Shown piece after piece: positions 8,037 to 16,024 of a stretch of 64,000 nt of DNA. A program made the position numbers and the translations under genes. Source of the DNA: Paludibacteraceae bacterium (GTDB taxonomy: Bacteria > Bacteroidota > Bacteroidia > Bacteroidales > Paludibacteraceae); NCBI GenBank assembly GCA_017467185.1, contig JAFTSS010000044.1, positions 42,459 through 106,458 on the forward strand, in the 5' to 3' direction. Numbering within the stretch: the first letter of the stretch is position 1; each line of letters begins with the position of its first letter. The notes beneath the pieces are model-generated. The model was not told the DNA's origin. It saw only the letters and a program-made list of their open reading frames with translations, and made no database searches.

Positions 8037-8471
8037 TTATTTTACAGTTGGAACAGAAGTATTTTCTTCTGCAACAGGAGCTACTTGTTTAGGTGTTACT
8101 TTACCTTTGATGAATAGAACTCGTGTAAAGTCTTCTGTACCATTGCTGAGGGTAACAGTAACAGATTTGTGGAAAGCACCTGGACGACCAGAGGCATTGT
8201 AAGTTACGGTAATTTGAGCTTCTGCACCAGGAGCAATTGGTTCTTTACTCCAAGCTGGAGTTGTACAACCGCAAGATGCACGAACATTTTTGATAGTTAA
8301 TACACTCTCAGAGATGTTTTTGAATGTGAATACATGAGAAACACGGCCATCTTCTTCTTTGATTGTGCCAAAATCGTGAGTTTTTTCTGCAATTTCAATA
8401 ATTTCTTTTTCTTGTGCAGAAACGCTGAATGCCATAAAAATAGCCACAGCAAATAACAAAAGCTTTTTCAT
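8037..8471 (-). CDS. DUF1573 secreted protein
   Basis: 144 residues with a clear signal peptide (MKKLLLFAVAIFMAFSVSAQ). The rest is one DUF1573 domain: HDFGTIKEEDGRVSHVFTFKN, then ASCGCTTPAW with the conserved CGC pair, IAPG and a final beta-rich stretch. DUF1573 is an immunoglobulin-like fold abundant in Bacteroidetes; its function is not established. Promoter -7 box TAACTTTG lies at 8601-8608 (minus), giving a leader of about 120 nt. The gene has its own terminator, so it is monocistronic. Confidence 0.9.
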   Translation of the reverse strand: MKKLLLFAVAIFMAFSVSAQEKEIIEIAEKTHDFGTIKEEDGRVSHVFTFKNISESVLTIKNVRASCGCTTPAWSKEPIAPGAEAQITVTYNASGRPGAFHKSVTVTLSNGTEDFTRVLFIKGKVTPKQVAPVAEENTSVPTVK

Positions 8472-8600
8472 TTTCTTAAATATTTAATTTTATAGTTTAT
8501 TGAATTGATATGTATTGAATTTTATAATATTGTAAATTAGTGATTTAGTGTCAGTAAATACAATATATTGTTCATCGTGAGTTATGAATTACTCTAACTG

Positions 8601-8608
8601 CAAAGTTA
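8601..8608 (-). promoter_or_regulatory. -7 promoter box for DUF1573 gene
   Basis: TAACTTTG on the minus strand matches the Bacteroidetes TAnnTTTG consensus. No clear -33 TTTG is visible at the ideal spacing. Confidence 0.6.
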
Positions 8609-8661
8609 CAAAAAAAAGTGATAGATTATATGCAGATTTAATTTTTTTTAAGATATCAATT

Positions 8662-9684
8662 TTATAAATCTGAATATTTATGCTTTTTGTTGATATAGAC
8701 TTGCCAAATTAGCCAAAGGTTTAATAGGCCTTTAGGTTTTTTGTTTGTGGTTAGAGTAAGATTTTGTTTTCTATCATTCGTAAAATTGCGATATATTCTG
8801 ACAAATTCGGTTTGTGCTTCAATCACAGCCCATGCATTTTTAGGTTTGCCTTGAGCTAACATCTGTAATGCGGCTACCCAATCGAGCAAAAGTCTGAAGA
8901 TGTATGTCCACCAATAGCGGTCGGATGATAGATTTTTATATAGTAGTAGGGCATTGTTGCGGAAATTGAGTTTTGTCTTAAAAGGAGATTCATAACCAAG
9001 AGAGCCTCCACCGACGTGATAAACTGTTGATTGTGGTACACATACGATTGAAGTTCCACGGGCTTTTAGTCTCCAGCATAAATCAATTTCTTCTTGATGA
9101 GCAAAAAAACGTCCATCTAATCCGCCGGCATCCCAATAGGCTTTGCTTCTGATAAACAGACATGCCCCAGTTGCCCAAAATATTTCTTCGATATTATCGT
9201 ATTGCCCATTGTCCACCTCGACATTACTCATCACGCGACCACGGCAAAGAGGGTAGCCATATATGTCCATAAACCCACCTGCAGCACCTGCATATTCAAA
9301 CTTTTCCGGCTCAAGCTCTGCTCGTATTTTAGGTTGACAGGCTGCACATTCCGAGTGGGTTTCCATATAGTTGAAAAGAGGATGTAACCAGCCTTCGGGT
9401 GTTCGTACATCCGAGTTTAGTAGTACATAATACTCATTATCAACTTGTTTTAAGGCTTGGTTATACCCTTCGGCAAAACCATAGTTCTTTTCAAATGCAA
9501 TTAACCGCAATTCGGGATGCTCATTCCGTAACCATTCAACCGACCCATCAGTCGATCCATTATCAGCTACAATAACCTCAGTCCCACGACTATTTTCAAT
9601 TACCGTCGGCAAATATTTTTGCATCAACTTCAGTCCGTTATAATTCAGTATAACAACCGAAATCTTATTTAATTCATAATTCAT
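8662..9684 (-). CDS. Family 2 glycosyltransferase (rhamnosyltransferase-like)
   Basis: 340 residues with a GT-A fold beginning SVVILNYNG, then VIVADNGSTDGSVEW and a DxD-like LLNSDVRTP. The WATGACLFIRS and AHQEEIDLCWRLKARG segments are typical of WcaA/RfbF-like inverting GT2 enzymes. No membrane segment, so it probably acts at the inner face of the cytoplasmic membrane on lipid-linked or cell-wall glycans. Its start (MNYEL) sits in a short ATTCATA heptamer run, so the true N-terminus may be at this ATG or lie within the repeat-derived codons. It stands alone, with repeat arrays upstream. Confidence 0.88.
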   Translation of the reverse strand: MNYELNKISVVILNYNGLKLMQKYLPTVIENSRGTEVIVADNGSTDGSVEWLRNEHPELRLIAFEKNYGFAEGYNQALKQVDNEYYVLLNSDVRTPEGWLHPLFNYMETHSECAACQPKIRAELEPEKFEYAGAAGGFMDIYGYPLCRGRVMSNVEVDNGQYDNIEEIFWATGACLFIRSKAYWDAGGLDGRFFAHQEEIDLCWRLKARGTSIVCVPQSTVYHVGGGSLGYESPFKTKLNFRNNALLLYKNLSSDRYWWTYIFRLLLDWVAALQMLAQGKPKNAWAVIEAQTEFVRIYRNFTNDRKQNLTLTTNKKPKGLLNLWLIWQVYINKKHKYSDL

Positions 9685-9701
9685 AATTACTCCTTTCAGT
9701 C

Positions 9702-10082
9702 GTGATTTTTGCTTCGCTCTGCAATTGAAGTGAACTTCATTGCTCTCGCTTATCGCAAAAATTACTCACTTTGTTCGTGATTTTTGCTCCGCTCAGTATA
9801 ACTCAAGCTGAGCTTGGTTCTGCCTTCGCTTATCGCAAAAATTCATAATTGCTCCTTTCAGTCGTGATTTAACTTTGTTTTCCTCCTTCTTGCAAGGTAT
9901 AATACAAATAAATTTGTCTTCTACTCTTGCTGCGAGCGTCGGTTTTGCTTCGCTCGGCAATTGAAGTGAACTTCATTGCTCTCGCTTATCGCAAAAATTA
10001 CTCACTTTGTTCGTGATTTTTGCTTCGCTCTGCAATTGAAGTGAACTTCATTGCTCTCGCTTATCGCAAAAATTCATAATTC
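9702..10082. repeat. Array of large hairpin repeats (GATTTTTGC..GCAAAAATT)
   Basis: Four imperfect copies (about 9702-9777, 9778-9850, 9943-10013, 10014-10082). Each has outer arms ATTTTTGC and GCAAAAAT and an inner self-complementary word. Three copies use TGAAGT/ACTTCA as the inner stem; the copy at 9778 uses AAGCT/AGCTT instead, so the inner stem has been exchanged while pairing is kept. The gap 9685-10181 contains no gene. Confidence 0.85.
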
Positions 10083-10242
10083 CTCACTCCTCATTCCTCA
10101 CTCCTCATTCCTCATTCCTCATTCCCCATTCCTCATTCCTCATTTCTCATTCCCCATTTCCCATTCCCCATTCCTCATTCCTCAGTCCTCCTTCCTCATT
10201 CCCCACTCCTCATTCCTCATTCCCCATTCCTCATTCCTCATT
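10083..10242. repeat. Heptamer tract (CTCATTC family), overlaps lpxL 3' end
   Basis: About 160 bp of period-7 units CTCATTC/CTCACTC/CCCATTC. The last part is translated on the minus strand as the tail of the LpxL-type acyltransferase, with the 7-residue period RNEEWGM. Confidence 0.95.
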
Positions 10243-11024
10243 CGTTTGTGTTTCCACCGTTTATGTGACCATAGCCAATATTCAGGCTTTTCCCTAATAT
10301 CTCTTTCTAAATTAGCAAAATATGCTTTTAGTAAATCTTCTTCGCTCATAGAATTAGGTTGTTCTGTTATTACTTCAAAATGAGCAGTATAGTAGCCACG
10401 TTTGATAGGTGTTATTTTGAGGTATAAAACAGCGGTATCGAATTTGCGAGCAATGGTTGTCCAGCCCGATTGTACTGCGGTATCTTGATTGAGGAAATCA
10501 ACCCAATAGTGAACGTTTTTTATTGTTGTACTTTGGTCTGCTATGTAGGCAATAATATTAGGTTTTTCTTCTTTATTTAATTCAATCAATCCTCTTAACG
10601 CTCTTTTCATTTCGATACATCTAACCCCAAATCGGCTACGAATTTTAATGAAAAGATTATTGAAAAAGTTGTTTTTTATTCTTTTATATAGTGTGCCAAC
10701 TAAAAATTTATTACTCCAAAGAGGAACAGAAGCCATCCAATCCCAGTTGCCATAATGACCAATTACAGCGGTCATATTGCGCCCTTCAGCGGCAAAACGT
10801 TCGAGTAAATCTATATTATCAAACACAAATCTACGCTTAATCTCCTTTTCTGAAATAAACATAAACCAAAGACTTTCAATGTTTTGATGTACAAAGTGTC
10901 GATAAAAGTTGTTGACAATCACAGCACGCTCGTTCTTACTTTTTTCGGGGAACGAGCGAGCAATGTTGTCGCGCACAACCTTTAGTCTGTATCTGACTAT
11001 ATATCTTAATATAAAATATAACAT
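10182..11024 (-). CDS. LpxL/HtrB-type lipid A acyltransferase, short N-terminus and repeat-coded tail
   Basis: 280 residues. The HX4D acyltransferase motif is GHYGNWDW; later segments (YIADQST, HYWVDFLNQ, PEYWLWSHKRWKH) match Kdo2-lipid A lauroyl/myristoyl transferases, which act at the inner membrane. Two oddities: a TAA codon lies immediately before ATG 11024, so about 25-30 residues of the usual N-terminal membrane anchor are missing; and the normal end (RRWK-type) is followed by MRNEEWGMRNEEWGMRKED encoded entirely by the heptamer tract, which also provides the stop. It may still be active because the catalytic core is complete. Confidence 0.85.
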   Translation of the reverse strand: MLYFILRYIVRYRLKVVRDNIARSFPEKSKNERAVIVNNFYRHFVHQNIESLWFMFISEKEIKRRFVFDNIDLLERFAAEGRNMTAVIGHYGNWDWMASVPLWSNKFLVGTLYKRIKNNFFNNLFIKIRSRFGVRCIEMKRALRGLIELNKEEKPNIIAYIADQSTTIKNVHYWVDFLNQDTAVQSGWTTIARKFDTAVLYLKITPIKRGYYTAHFEVITEQPNSMSEEDLLKAYFANLERDIREKPEYWLWSHKRWKHKRMRNEEWGMRNEEWGMRKED

Positions 11025-11099
11025 TTAATTTGAAAGTCAAAAGCTTTTTACTTTTTTGCCATTAAAGGGGCTGTTAATTTAGTTGAAACATGCAGAAAC

Positions 11100-11120
11100 G
11101 GACGCACGAGCCGTGCGTCC
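11100..11120. repeat. GGACGCA-type hairpin repeat
   Basis: Stem GGACGCACG / CGTGCGTCC with loop AGC, followed by CTACA. Member of the small-hairpin family found at 13584, 13660, 13788, 16066, 16137, 63740 and 63809. Confidence 0.85.
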
Positions 11121-11147
11121 CTACAATCTTATTTTTCAATTGAAAAT

Positions 11148-11480
11148 TTATTCCTCTTCAGTGTAAATTCCAATAGTTTTGCCGTATTCAAATTCGCCGT
11201 CGAGAATAGCTTCGAGGGTATATTCGTCCATCTCAACCATTTGTTCTTTGCGGATAGCTGCCCAAATGAAATTGAACATATCTTCCTCTGCAATAGTTGC
11301 TTCTTCAACAGTATCTTCTTCAATTAAATCATTTTCAGCATAGTATTCGCAGATTAAGTCAAGCACATATTGTACATCATCATCGGTTACCTTCTCTTTT
11401 AATTCGGCAGGTAAATTGTTAAGGATAAATTTGATACATTCAGTATCATCTACTTCAATAAAATCTTTTTCTTCTGACAT
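11148..11480 (-). CDS. Small acidic protein, conserved-type hypothetical
   Basis: 110 residues, very acidic (start MSEEKDFIEVDDTE, end GIYTEEE) and predicted helical, without signal peptide or membrane segment. I know similar short acidic proteins as hypothetical genes in Bacteroidales but cannot assign a function. It has its own promoter (TATCTTTG at 11562-11569, minus) and is followed by a hairpin repeat, so it seems to be a single-gene unit. Confidence 0.75.
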   Translation of the reverse strand: MSEEKDFIEVDDTECIKFILNNLPAELKEKVTDDDVQYVLDLICEYYAENDLIEEDTVEEATIAEEDMFNFIWAAIRKEQMVEMDEYTLEAILDGEFEYGKTIGIYTEEE

Positions 11481-11561
11481 AAATTTAGACTTTTAGTAGC
11501 GATTAGTGAGTAATGAGATTTTTGGTACACATCTTTCGCTGGGTTAGTACTATTACGACTA

Positions 11562-11569
11562 CAAAGATA
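11562..11569 (-). promoter_or_regulatory. -7 promoter box for small acidic protein
   Basis: TATCTTTG on the minus strand fits TAnnTTTG, about 80 bp upstream of the start codon. Confidence 0.55.
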
Positions 11570-11593
11570 GTAATTTAATTTGATATGACCAAT

Positions 11594-11635
11594 AAAAAAA
11601 CAAAAGGATAGAAAAAATCTTTCCTATCCTTTTGT
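11594..11635 (-). terminator. Terminator of Na/Pi cotransporter gene
   Basis: On the minus strand, stem AAAAGGATAG / CTATCCTTTT with a 12-nt loop followed by GTTTTTTTATT, 20 bp after the stop codon. Confidence 0.9.
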
Positions 11636-11655
11636 CACTTACCTTAAAAAAACTA

Positions 11656-13329
11656 TTATAACTTAACCTCACGAGCAATTTTAGTAATAGCATCACTCAA
11701 CGATTCACACTCCTCTATGATGTCCATAAAATGTATTCCCGATGAATATGAGTGAGCCTCTTTATTCACTTGGTCGATATTGTAAACCTTTAATGCATAG
11801 CGCAACTCATTCACCTGTTCTTCAATTGAAAATATCTCTTTACGTGCAATCTCATCAGTAAAGTTTGATTTCACACAATGTTCAAGAGCAGTAATATGTT
11901 TATCTATCAAATCAAACATTCTATTCAACTCTTTATTTTGCTCTTCAGTAAAGTTGATATTTTCACTATTTCTGCGTACAACAGAGCGTGAAATATTGTA
12001 ACAACGGTCGGCAACACTCTCTATCTCAGTAGTTAAATACAAGTAATCACGTATTTTGTTTTTCAAATCAGTAGAAATTGGTGTCGCATCAATATCGTAT
12101 AAATAGTCAGCAATTGCATTTTCAGTTTGGTCACTTGCCGACTCATAATGAGCCACTCGTTCGGCATATTTCTGAGCATTTTTGTCGTTATACGTAGCAA
12201 GAGTAAGCTTGCGAGCCTCATCAAACATGCGGTGAGTACGTTCAGTATATAATTCAATCTCTTTTTCTGCTTCTAACAAAGACAACTCTCCAGTTGCTAA
12301 CATACCAGTTGAAATAAATTTAAGAGCAAATTCATTTTCATTCTCTTTCTTCTCCGGTAATATTTTGCAAACTACTTTCTCTAATGGTTTTATTAGCCAT
12401 ATCATTATAAATGTATTACAAAGATTAAATAAAGTGTGGAACATTGATAGAGCATACAGAGCACTATCTGTATTGGTATTGTCGTTTCCTACAATCCATT
12501 CTACCATATTTATAAATGGATAGAAAACAATCAACATCCATACCACACCAAATACATTAAACATCGTGTGCGATAAAGCTGCGCGACGAGCATTTGTTTT
12601 GGCTGTAAGACCAGCAATATTAGCTGTAATTGTAGTACCAATATTCTCACCCAACACCATAGCTGCGCCAATTTCAAACGTAATCCAACCTTGGCTCAAC
12701 ATCACCAACGTAATAGCCATTGTAGCCGACGACGATTGTACAACAACAGTCAATATAGTACCAATCAGCAAGAAAAGTAGTATCGAACCATAACCCATCT
12801 GTGTGTATTCAGTCAAGAATTGTAACATCTCAGGATGAGCTTTTATGTCAGGAACACTATTTTTTAGATAATCTAGACCAATAAATAGTAAAGCAAAGCC
12901 TATCATTACCTCTCCAATAGATTTTCTGCGGTCGTTTTTCGAGAAAATAAATATTAACGCAAAGCCAATCAATGGAATAGCGATGTCAGCAATCGAGAAT
13001 TTAAAGCCAATTAGTGATACCATCCACGCCGTTACCGTAGTACCGATATTAGCACCCATAATAACCGAAATAGACTCAGCTAATGTCAACAATCCTGCAT
13101 TCACAAAACTCACCACCATCACCGTAGTAGCCGACGACGACTGAATAATAGAAGTTACAATAACGCCCGTCAATACACCGAGAAAACGATTTTTTGTCAT
13201 CGATGCAAGTATCGAACGCATTTTATTACCTGCCACTTTTTGTAGCGCCTCGCTCATCATGGTCATACCAAACAAGAAAAGACCAAGAGCACCAATTAGT
13301 TGTAATACATCAAGAATACCAAATTCCAT
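11656..13329 (-). CDS. Na+/phosphate cotransporter with PhoU-like C-terminal domain
   Basis: 557 residues. The N-terminal ~320 residues hold two Na_Pi_cotrans repeats, each with the QSSSATT signature (TSIIQSSSATTVM and VVVQSSSATMAI) and paired GANIGTT / GENIGTT motifs. The C-terminal ~220 residues are helical with the PhoU-like pattern (ELYTERTHRMFDEA, ESVADRCYNISR). It imports phosphate with sodium across the inner membrane; the PhoU-like part probably senses or regulates flux. The upstream gap contains an 11-bp spaced array of TTACA words that looks like PhoB boxes. It is monocistronic. Confidence 0.92.
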   Translation of the reverse strand: MEFGILDVLQLIGALGLFLFGMTMMSEALQKVAGNKMRSILASMTKNRFLGVLTGVIVTSIIQSSSATTVMVVSFVNAGLLTLAESISVIMGANIGTTVTAWMVSLIGFKFSIADIAIPLIGFALIFIFSKNDRRKSIGEVMIGFALLFIGLDYLKNSVPDIKAHPEMLQFLTEYTQMGYGSILLFLLIGTILTVVVQSSSATMAITLVMLSQGWITFEIGAAMVLGENIGTTITANIAGLTAKTNARRAALSHTMFNVFGVVWMLIVFYPFINMVEWIVGNDNTNTDSALYALSMFHTLFNLCNTFIMIWLIKPLEKVVCKILPEKKENENEFALKFISTGMLATGELSLLEAEKEIELYTERTHRMFDEARKLTLATYNDKNAQKYAERVAHYESASDQTENAIADYLYDIDATPISTDLKNKIRDYLYLTTEIESVADRCYNISRSVVRRNSENINFTEEQNKELNRMFDLIDKHITALEHCVKSNFTDEIARKEIFSIEEQVNELRYALKVYNIDQVNKEAHSYSSGIHFMDIIEECESLSDAITKIAREVKL

Positions 13330-13353
13330 AACTTAAAATAAATAAAATTTCAC

Positions 13354-13405
13354 GTTACAAAATTACATCAAAGATGTTACAAAAATGTTACAAATGCGTT
13401 ACAAA
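13354..13405 (-). promoter_or_regulatory. Candidate PhoB-box array upstream of Na/Pi cotransporter
   Basis: TTACA occurs at 13355, 13377, 13388 and 13399: all four fit one 11-bp lattice, three of them in consecutive positions (TTACAAA each time). PhoB binds direct repeats with an 11-bp period, and the downstream gene is a phosphate transporter. The motif itself differs from the E. coli half-site, so the identification is by spacing and context. Confidence 0.6.
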
Positions 13406-13583
13406 ACAATGAAATCTGCATGTAGTTCTATCCCTCCTTCTTATGACTACCGATTATTGACTATAGACCTTCGGCTGAAATTTTTTGCAAAATTACAACA
13501 TTCCGAAACTACGCTAAAAGTTTGAGTAAGTTTAAGTTGGTTTTGTCGGTATAAATAGGTTTGATTTTGTTATTTTATAGTAG

Positions 13584-13620
13584 GGACGCAGCGTGCTGCG
13601 TCCTATCAACCGCCAGGTTG
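13584..13620. repeat. Double hairpin repeat (GGACGCAGC and CAACC stems)
   Basis: First hairpin GGACGCAGCGTGCTGCGTCC (9-bp stem), second hairpin CAACCGCCAGGTTG (5-bp stem) three bases later. The copy at 13660-13697 has the same layout with changed but still paired bases. Confidence 0.9.
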
Positions 13621-13659
13621 AAAAAACAAAAAAACATCATATACAATCAAGTAATGTAG

Positions 13660-13697
13660 GGACACAGCGTGCCGTGTCCTATTGACCGCCAGGTCAA
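13660..13697. repeat. Double hairpin repeat, variant copy
   Basis: GGACACAGCGTGCCGTGTCC (one mismatch in the stem) followed by TTGACCGCCAGGTCAA. Relative to the copy at 13584 the second stem changed from CAACC/GGTTG to TGACC/GGTCA, a paired substitution. A decayed third copy lies at about 13713-13755. Confidence 0.85.
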
Positions 13698-13762
13698 CAA
13701 AGTAATAATAGTATATGCACAGCGAGCTGCGTCCTATCAACCACAAGATTGATAAAAAACAC

Positions 13763-13810
13763 AATCATTTGTCTCTAACGAGCCATAGGACACGGCACGC
13801 CGTGTCCCTA
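13763..13810. repeat. 48-bp inverted repeat, left arm
   Basis: This 48-bp segment is repeated in inverted orientation at 16063-16110 with four mismatches. It contains a GGACACGGC/GCCGTGTCC hairpin (13788-13807). The two arms enclose the BspA-like gene and the ncRNA candidate. The gap 13330-14010 holds only regulatory DNA and repeats. Confidence 0.9.
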
Positions 13811-13958
13811 CAATGAGAGGTTGTGTATGGTTTTACTTTTTTGTGGGTTTGCGTATTTGCATTTTCGGTAATTTAGGTTGTAGGGATGCTCGACTCATGC
13901 GTTCGATAATCAATAGATGATAGTCACAAACTAAGTTATATTTTACATTGTGAAGATA

Positions 13959-14004
13959 CAACAAAAATCCTCGAAGACCATTCTGTCTTCGAGGATTTTT
14001 GTTG
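13959..14004 (-). terminator. Strong bidirectional terminator after BspA-like gene
   Basis: Perfect 20-bp stem (13959-13978 with 13985-14004, arms starting CAACAAAAATCC and ending GGATTTTTGTTG), 6-nt loop, and T-runs in the stem on the minus strand. It starts 7 bp after the stop codon of the leucine-rich repeat gene. Confidence 0.9.
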
Positions 14005-14010
14005 AGTGGT

Positions 14011-15663
14011 TTATAGCACTATTTTTTCCACTTCGCCACCCATCGTAACGAGGTATATACCTCGTGGAAGTTGTAAAGTAGTAGCATTGCCAGAGTAGAT
14101 TAAGCGACCTGCTGCATCGAGGATGTGGTAGTCGTCAGTTGCGCCTTCGATGTGGAGTATGCCATTGGTTGTGTAGATTTCAATGCATTCAATAGTGTTT
14201 TCTACATTAGTTGGTGCTTCTTGTATAAATTCGCGCCAATATTCATCTTCTGCGTAAGCATCGCGAGCTTCGGCAGGAACGATGAATTCGATATTTCGAC
14301 TCACTTGGTGGAAAGTTTTAGCCTCAATAGCAGGAGGGGTAGTTGCGCGCACCTCCATGCGTTTCACTTGGTTGCAGAGGGCAAAACCATTGTCGCCAAT
14401 ACGTTGAACTGATGCTGGAATTACGATTTCTTCGACATAGTTGCAACCATAGAAAGCAGCATCACCAATTTCTGTTACGCCTTCAGGCAATTCAATTGAC
14501 TCCAATGCATGATTATTGTAGAAAGCCCATGAGCTAATAGTTTCGAGTTGACTACCTTCTTCGAAAGTAAGCGTGTTGATAGAGCAGCAATTTTCGAAAG
14601 CACGCTCTTCGATATTGGTTACCGTTGCAGGTATTTCGAGTTGTTTGATGTGTACACATTCGGCAAAAGCTTTGTAACCAATAGTTTCGATGTTTTTAGG
14701 GAGAGTGAGATTTTCGAGTTTATAGCAATCGTAGAAAGCCAAATCGTTGATTGCAGTGTTAGTAGCACCAGCGAGGTCGATAGTATGAAGTGTTTTTTTA
14801 GAGCGGTTGATGAAATTGAAGCCATTTTCGTTCAATTCTCCATCAGAGATATGTACTTCGGTTAGTTTGTTTGAGAATTCGGTTTGTTTTTTTTCTGTAA
14901 AAGTATTAAAAGCTACTGCAGGGGCAGTTAGATAACGTAGTGTAGGTATTTGAAAAAGAGAGTTATCATTAAAACCTAAATTATTGCTGCTACTACATAT
15001 TAAGGTATCAAGAGATGAGCAATCAAAAAATGCACCACTTCCAATAGAAGTAACGCTATTAGGGATTGTGATAGAGGTTAGAGATGAGCAATCATAAAAT
15101 GCATTATATCCAATAGAAGTAACGCTATTAGGGATTGTGATAGAAGTTAGAGATGAGCATCCAGAAAATGCATAATCACAAATCGTAGTAGTACCTTCGT
15201 TTACATCTATATGTGTGTGTTCTGGCATTTCTCCTTTGTATTGATAGAGACATTTACCAATATATAAACATCCATCTGGTTGATTATTTAGCCATGGAGT
15301 TTTATGAAATGCAGAACTACCAATAGAAGTAACGCTATTAGGGATTGTAATAGATGCTAGAGATGAACAATTATTAAATGCACCTACTCCAATAGAAGTA
15401 ACGCTATTAGGGATTGTGATAGAGGTTAGAGATGAGCAACCATAAAATGCATAACGTCCAATAGAAGTAACGTTATATTCTGTAGTGTTGTAGGTTACTT
15501 TTTCGAGGATAATGATATCACCTGAATATCCGTTACTATTGGAAGTTACCTCGGCGGTTTTGGTTTCGTCGTTGAGGTTGTAGTAGATGCCGTTGATTTC
15601 GGTTTGGGCAAATGCGATTGTTGCGGTGATGAGGGCAACAAGGAGGAGTAATGTTTTTTTCAT
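14011..15663 (-). CDS. BspA-like leucine-rich repeat surface protein with type IX secretion domain
   Basis: 550 residues: signal peptide (MKKTLLLLVALITATIAFAQ), then about a dozen LRR_5 (BspA/Treponema pallidum type) repeats of 23 residues with consensus CSSLTSITIPNSVTSIG, then a C-terminal segment with DAAGRLIYSG, LPRGIYLVTMGG and a final VEKIVL that fits the type A sorting domain of the type IX secretion system. It is therefore probably exported and attached to the cell surface, where BspA-like proteins bind host or matrix proteins. At DNA level the middle repeats are nearly identical over 69 bp (for example near 15050, 15120, 15330, 15400), so copy number may vary by recombination. No T9SS machinery genes are present here. 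Confidence 0.9.
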   Translation of the reverse strand: MKKTLLLLVALITATIAFAQTEINGIYYNLNDETKTAEVTSNSNGYSGDIIILEKVTYNTTEYNVTSIGRYAFYGCSSLTSITIPNSVTSIGVGAFNNCSSLASITIPNSVTSIGSSAFHKTPWLNNQPDGCLYIGKCLYQYKGEMPEHTHIDVNEGTTTICDYAFSGCSSLTSITIPNSVTSIGYNAFYDCSSLTSITIPNSVTSIGSGAFFDCSSLDTLICSSSNNLGFNDNSLFQIPTLRYLTAPAVAFNTFTEKKQTEFSNKLTEVHISDGELNENGFNFINRSKKTLHTIDLAGATNTAINDLAFYDCYKLENLTLPKNIETIGYKAFAECVHIKQLEIPATVTNIEERAFENCCSINTLTFEEGSQLETISSWAFYNNHALESIELPEGVTEIGDAAFYGCNYVEEIVIPASVQRIGDNGFALCNQVKRMEVRATTPPAIEAKTFHQVSRNIEFIVPAEARDAYAEDEYWREFIQEAPTNVENTIECIEIYTTNGILHIEGATDDYHILDAAGRLIYSGNATTLQLPRGIYLVTMGGEVEKIVL

Positions 15664-15699
15664 AGATGTGGATGTTTTAAGTTTGTTAATATTGAGTTT

Positions 15700-15750
15700 A
15701 ACCCCCTCCCGCGATGCGGACTCCCCCTAAAACAGGGGGAGAATATGGGG
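15700..15750. repeat. G/C-stem element, second copy
   Basis: ACCCCCTCCCG.. block plus stem CTCCCCCT/AGGGGGAG (15721-15741) and AATATGG, as at 6464-6512. It lies between the ncRNA candidate and the start of the BspA-like gene. Confidence 0.8.
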
Positions 15751-15754
15751 ATAT

Positions 15755-15782
15755 AAAAAAGCGAGAACTTAACTTTCTCGCT
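15755..15782 (-). terminator. Terminator of ncRNA candidate
   Basis: On the minus strand, 8-bp stem AGCGAGAA / TTCTCGCT with a 7-nt loop followed by TTTTTT. Its 5' arm shares two bases with the basal helix of the RNA. Confidence 0.85.
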
Positions 15783-15956
15783 GTGATTAGGTATTTGGCG
15801 TAACCTTGGTTATACGAATAAGTGAAGTTCACGCTACTATACGTGAACATTTTTCAACTTATTCCTTCATAACCTAAAACTGCCAAATTTTAATCACAGA
15901 AGAAATGAGCAAAAATGCTTTTACCAGATGACCAAGAACGCTACTCGGTCTATGTC
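15755..15956 (-). ncRNA. Structured ncRNA candidate with own promoter and terminator (~200 nt)
   Basis: Minus strand. A promoter with -7 box TACCTTTG (15961-15968) and TTTG at 15989-15992 would start a transcript near 15955. In transcript order: hairpin with GACC..GGTC arms (15930-15950), hairpin AGCA/TGCT (15908-15919), then a rod-like fold whose nested helices pair 15891-15899 with 15781-15789 (CTGTGATTA/TAATCACAG), 15882-15888 with 15793-15799 (ATTTGGC/GCCAAAT), 15857-15874 with 15808-15823, and 15842-15848 with 15827-15833 (GTTCACG/CGTGAAC). It ends in a terminator stem AGCGAGAA/TTCTCGCT plus six U. No ORF is present. The long bulged rod recalls 6S RNA architecture, but I cannot confirm identity; a 5' leader of the BspA-like gene is the alternative. 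Confidence 0.7.
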
Positions 15957-15960
15957 GGTG

Positions 15961-15992
15961 CAAAGGTAGTGTTTATTTTTGATATGAGCAAA
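15961..15992 (-). promoter_or_regulatory. Promoter of ncRNA candidate
   Basis: TACCTTTG at 15961-15968 (minus) with TTTG at 15989-15992, spacer 20 bp, close to the Bacteroidetes sigma consensus. Confidence 0.7.
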
Positions 15993-16024
15993 TGATAGAG
16001 GGGATTTTTTTTTAAGGGGGTTGC

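Noticed and set aside
10051..10383. Plus-strand open frame with SSFLIPHSSFLIPHS repeats
   Set aside because: Translation of the CTCATTC tract running antisense into the acyltransferase gene.
13330..14010. tRNA or rRNA genes in the longer gaps
   Set aside because: No acceptor/T-loop consensus or rRNA-like stretch was found in any gap; the hairpins present are short repeat elements.
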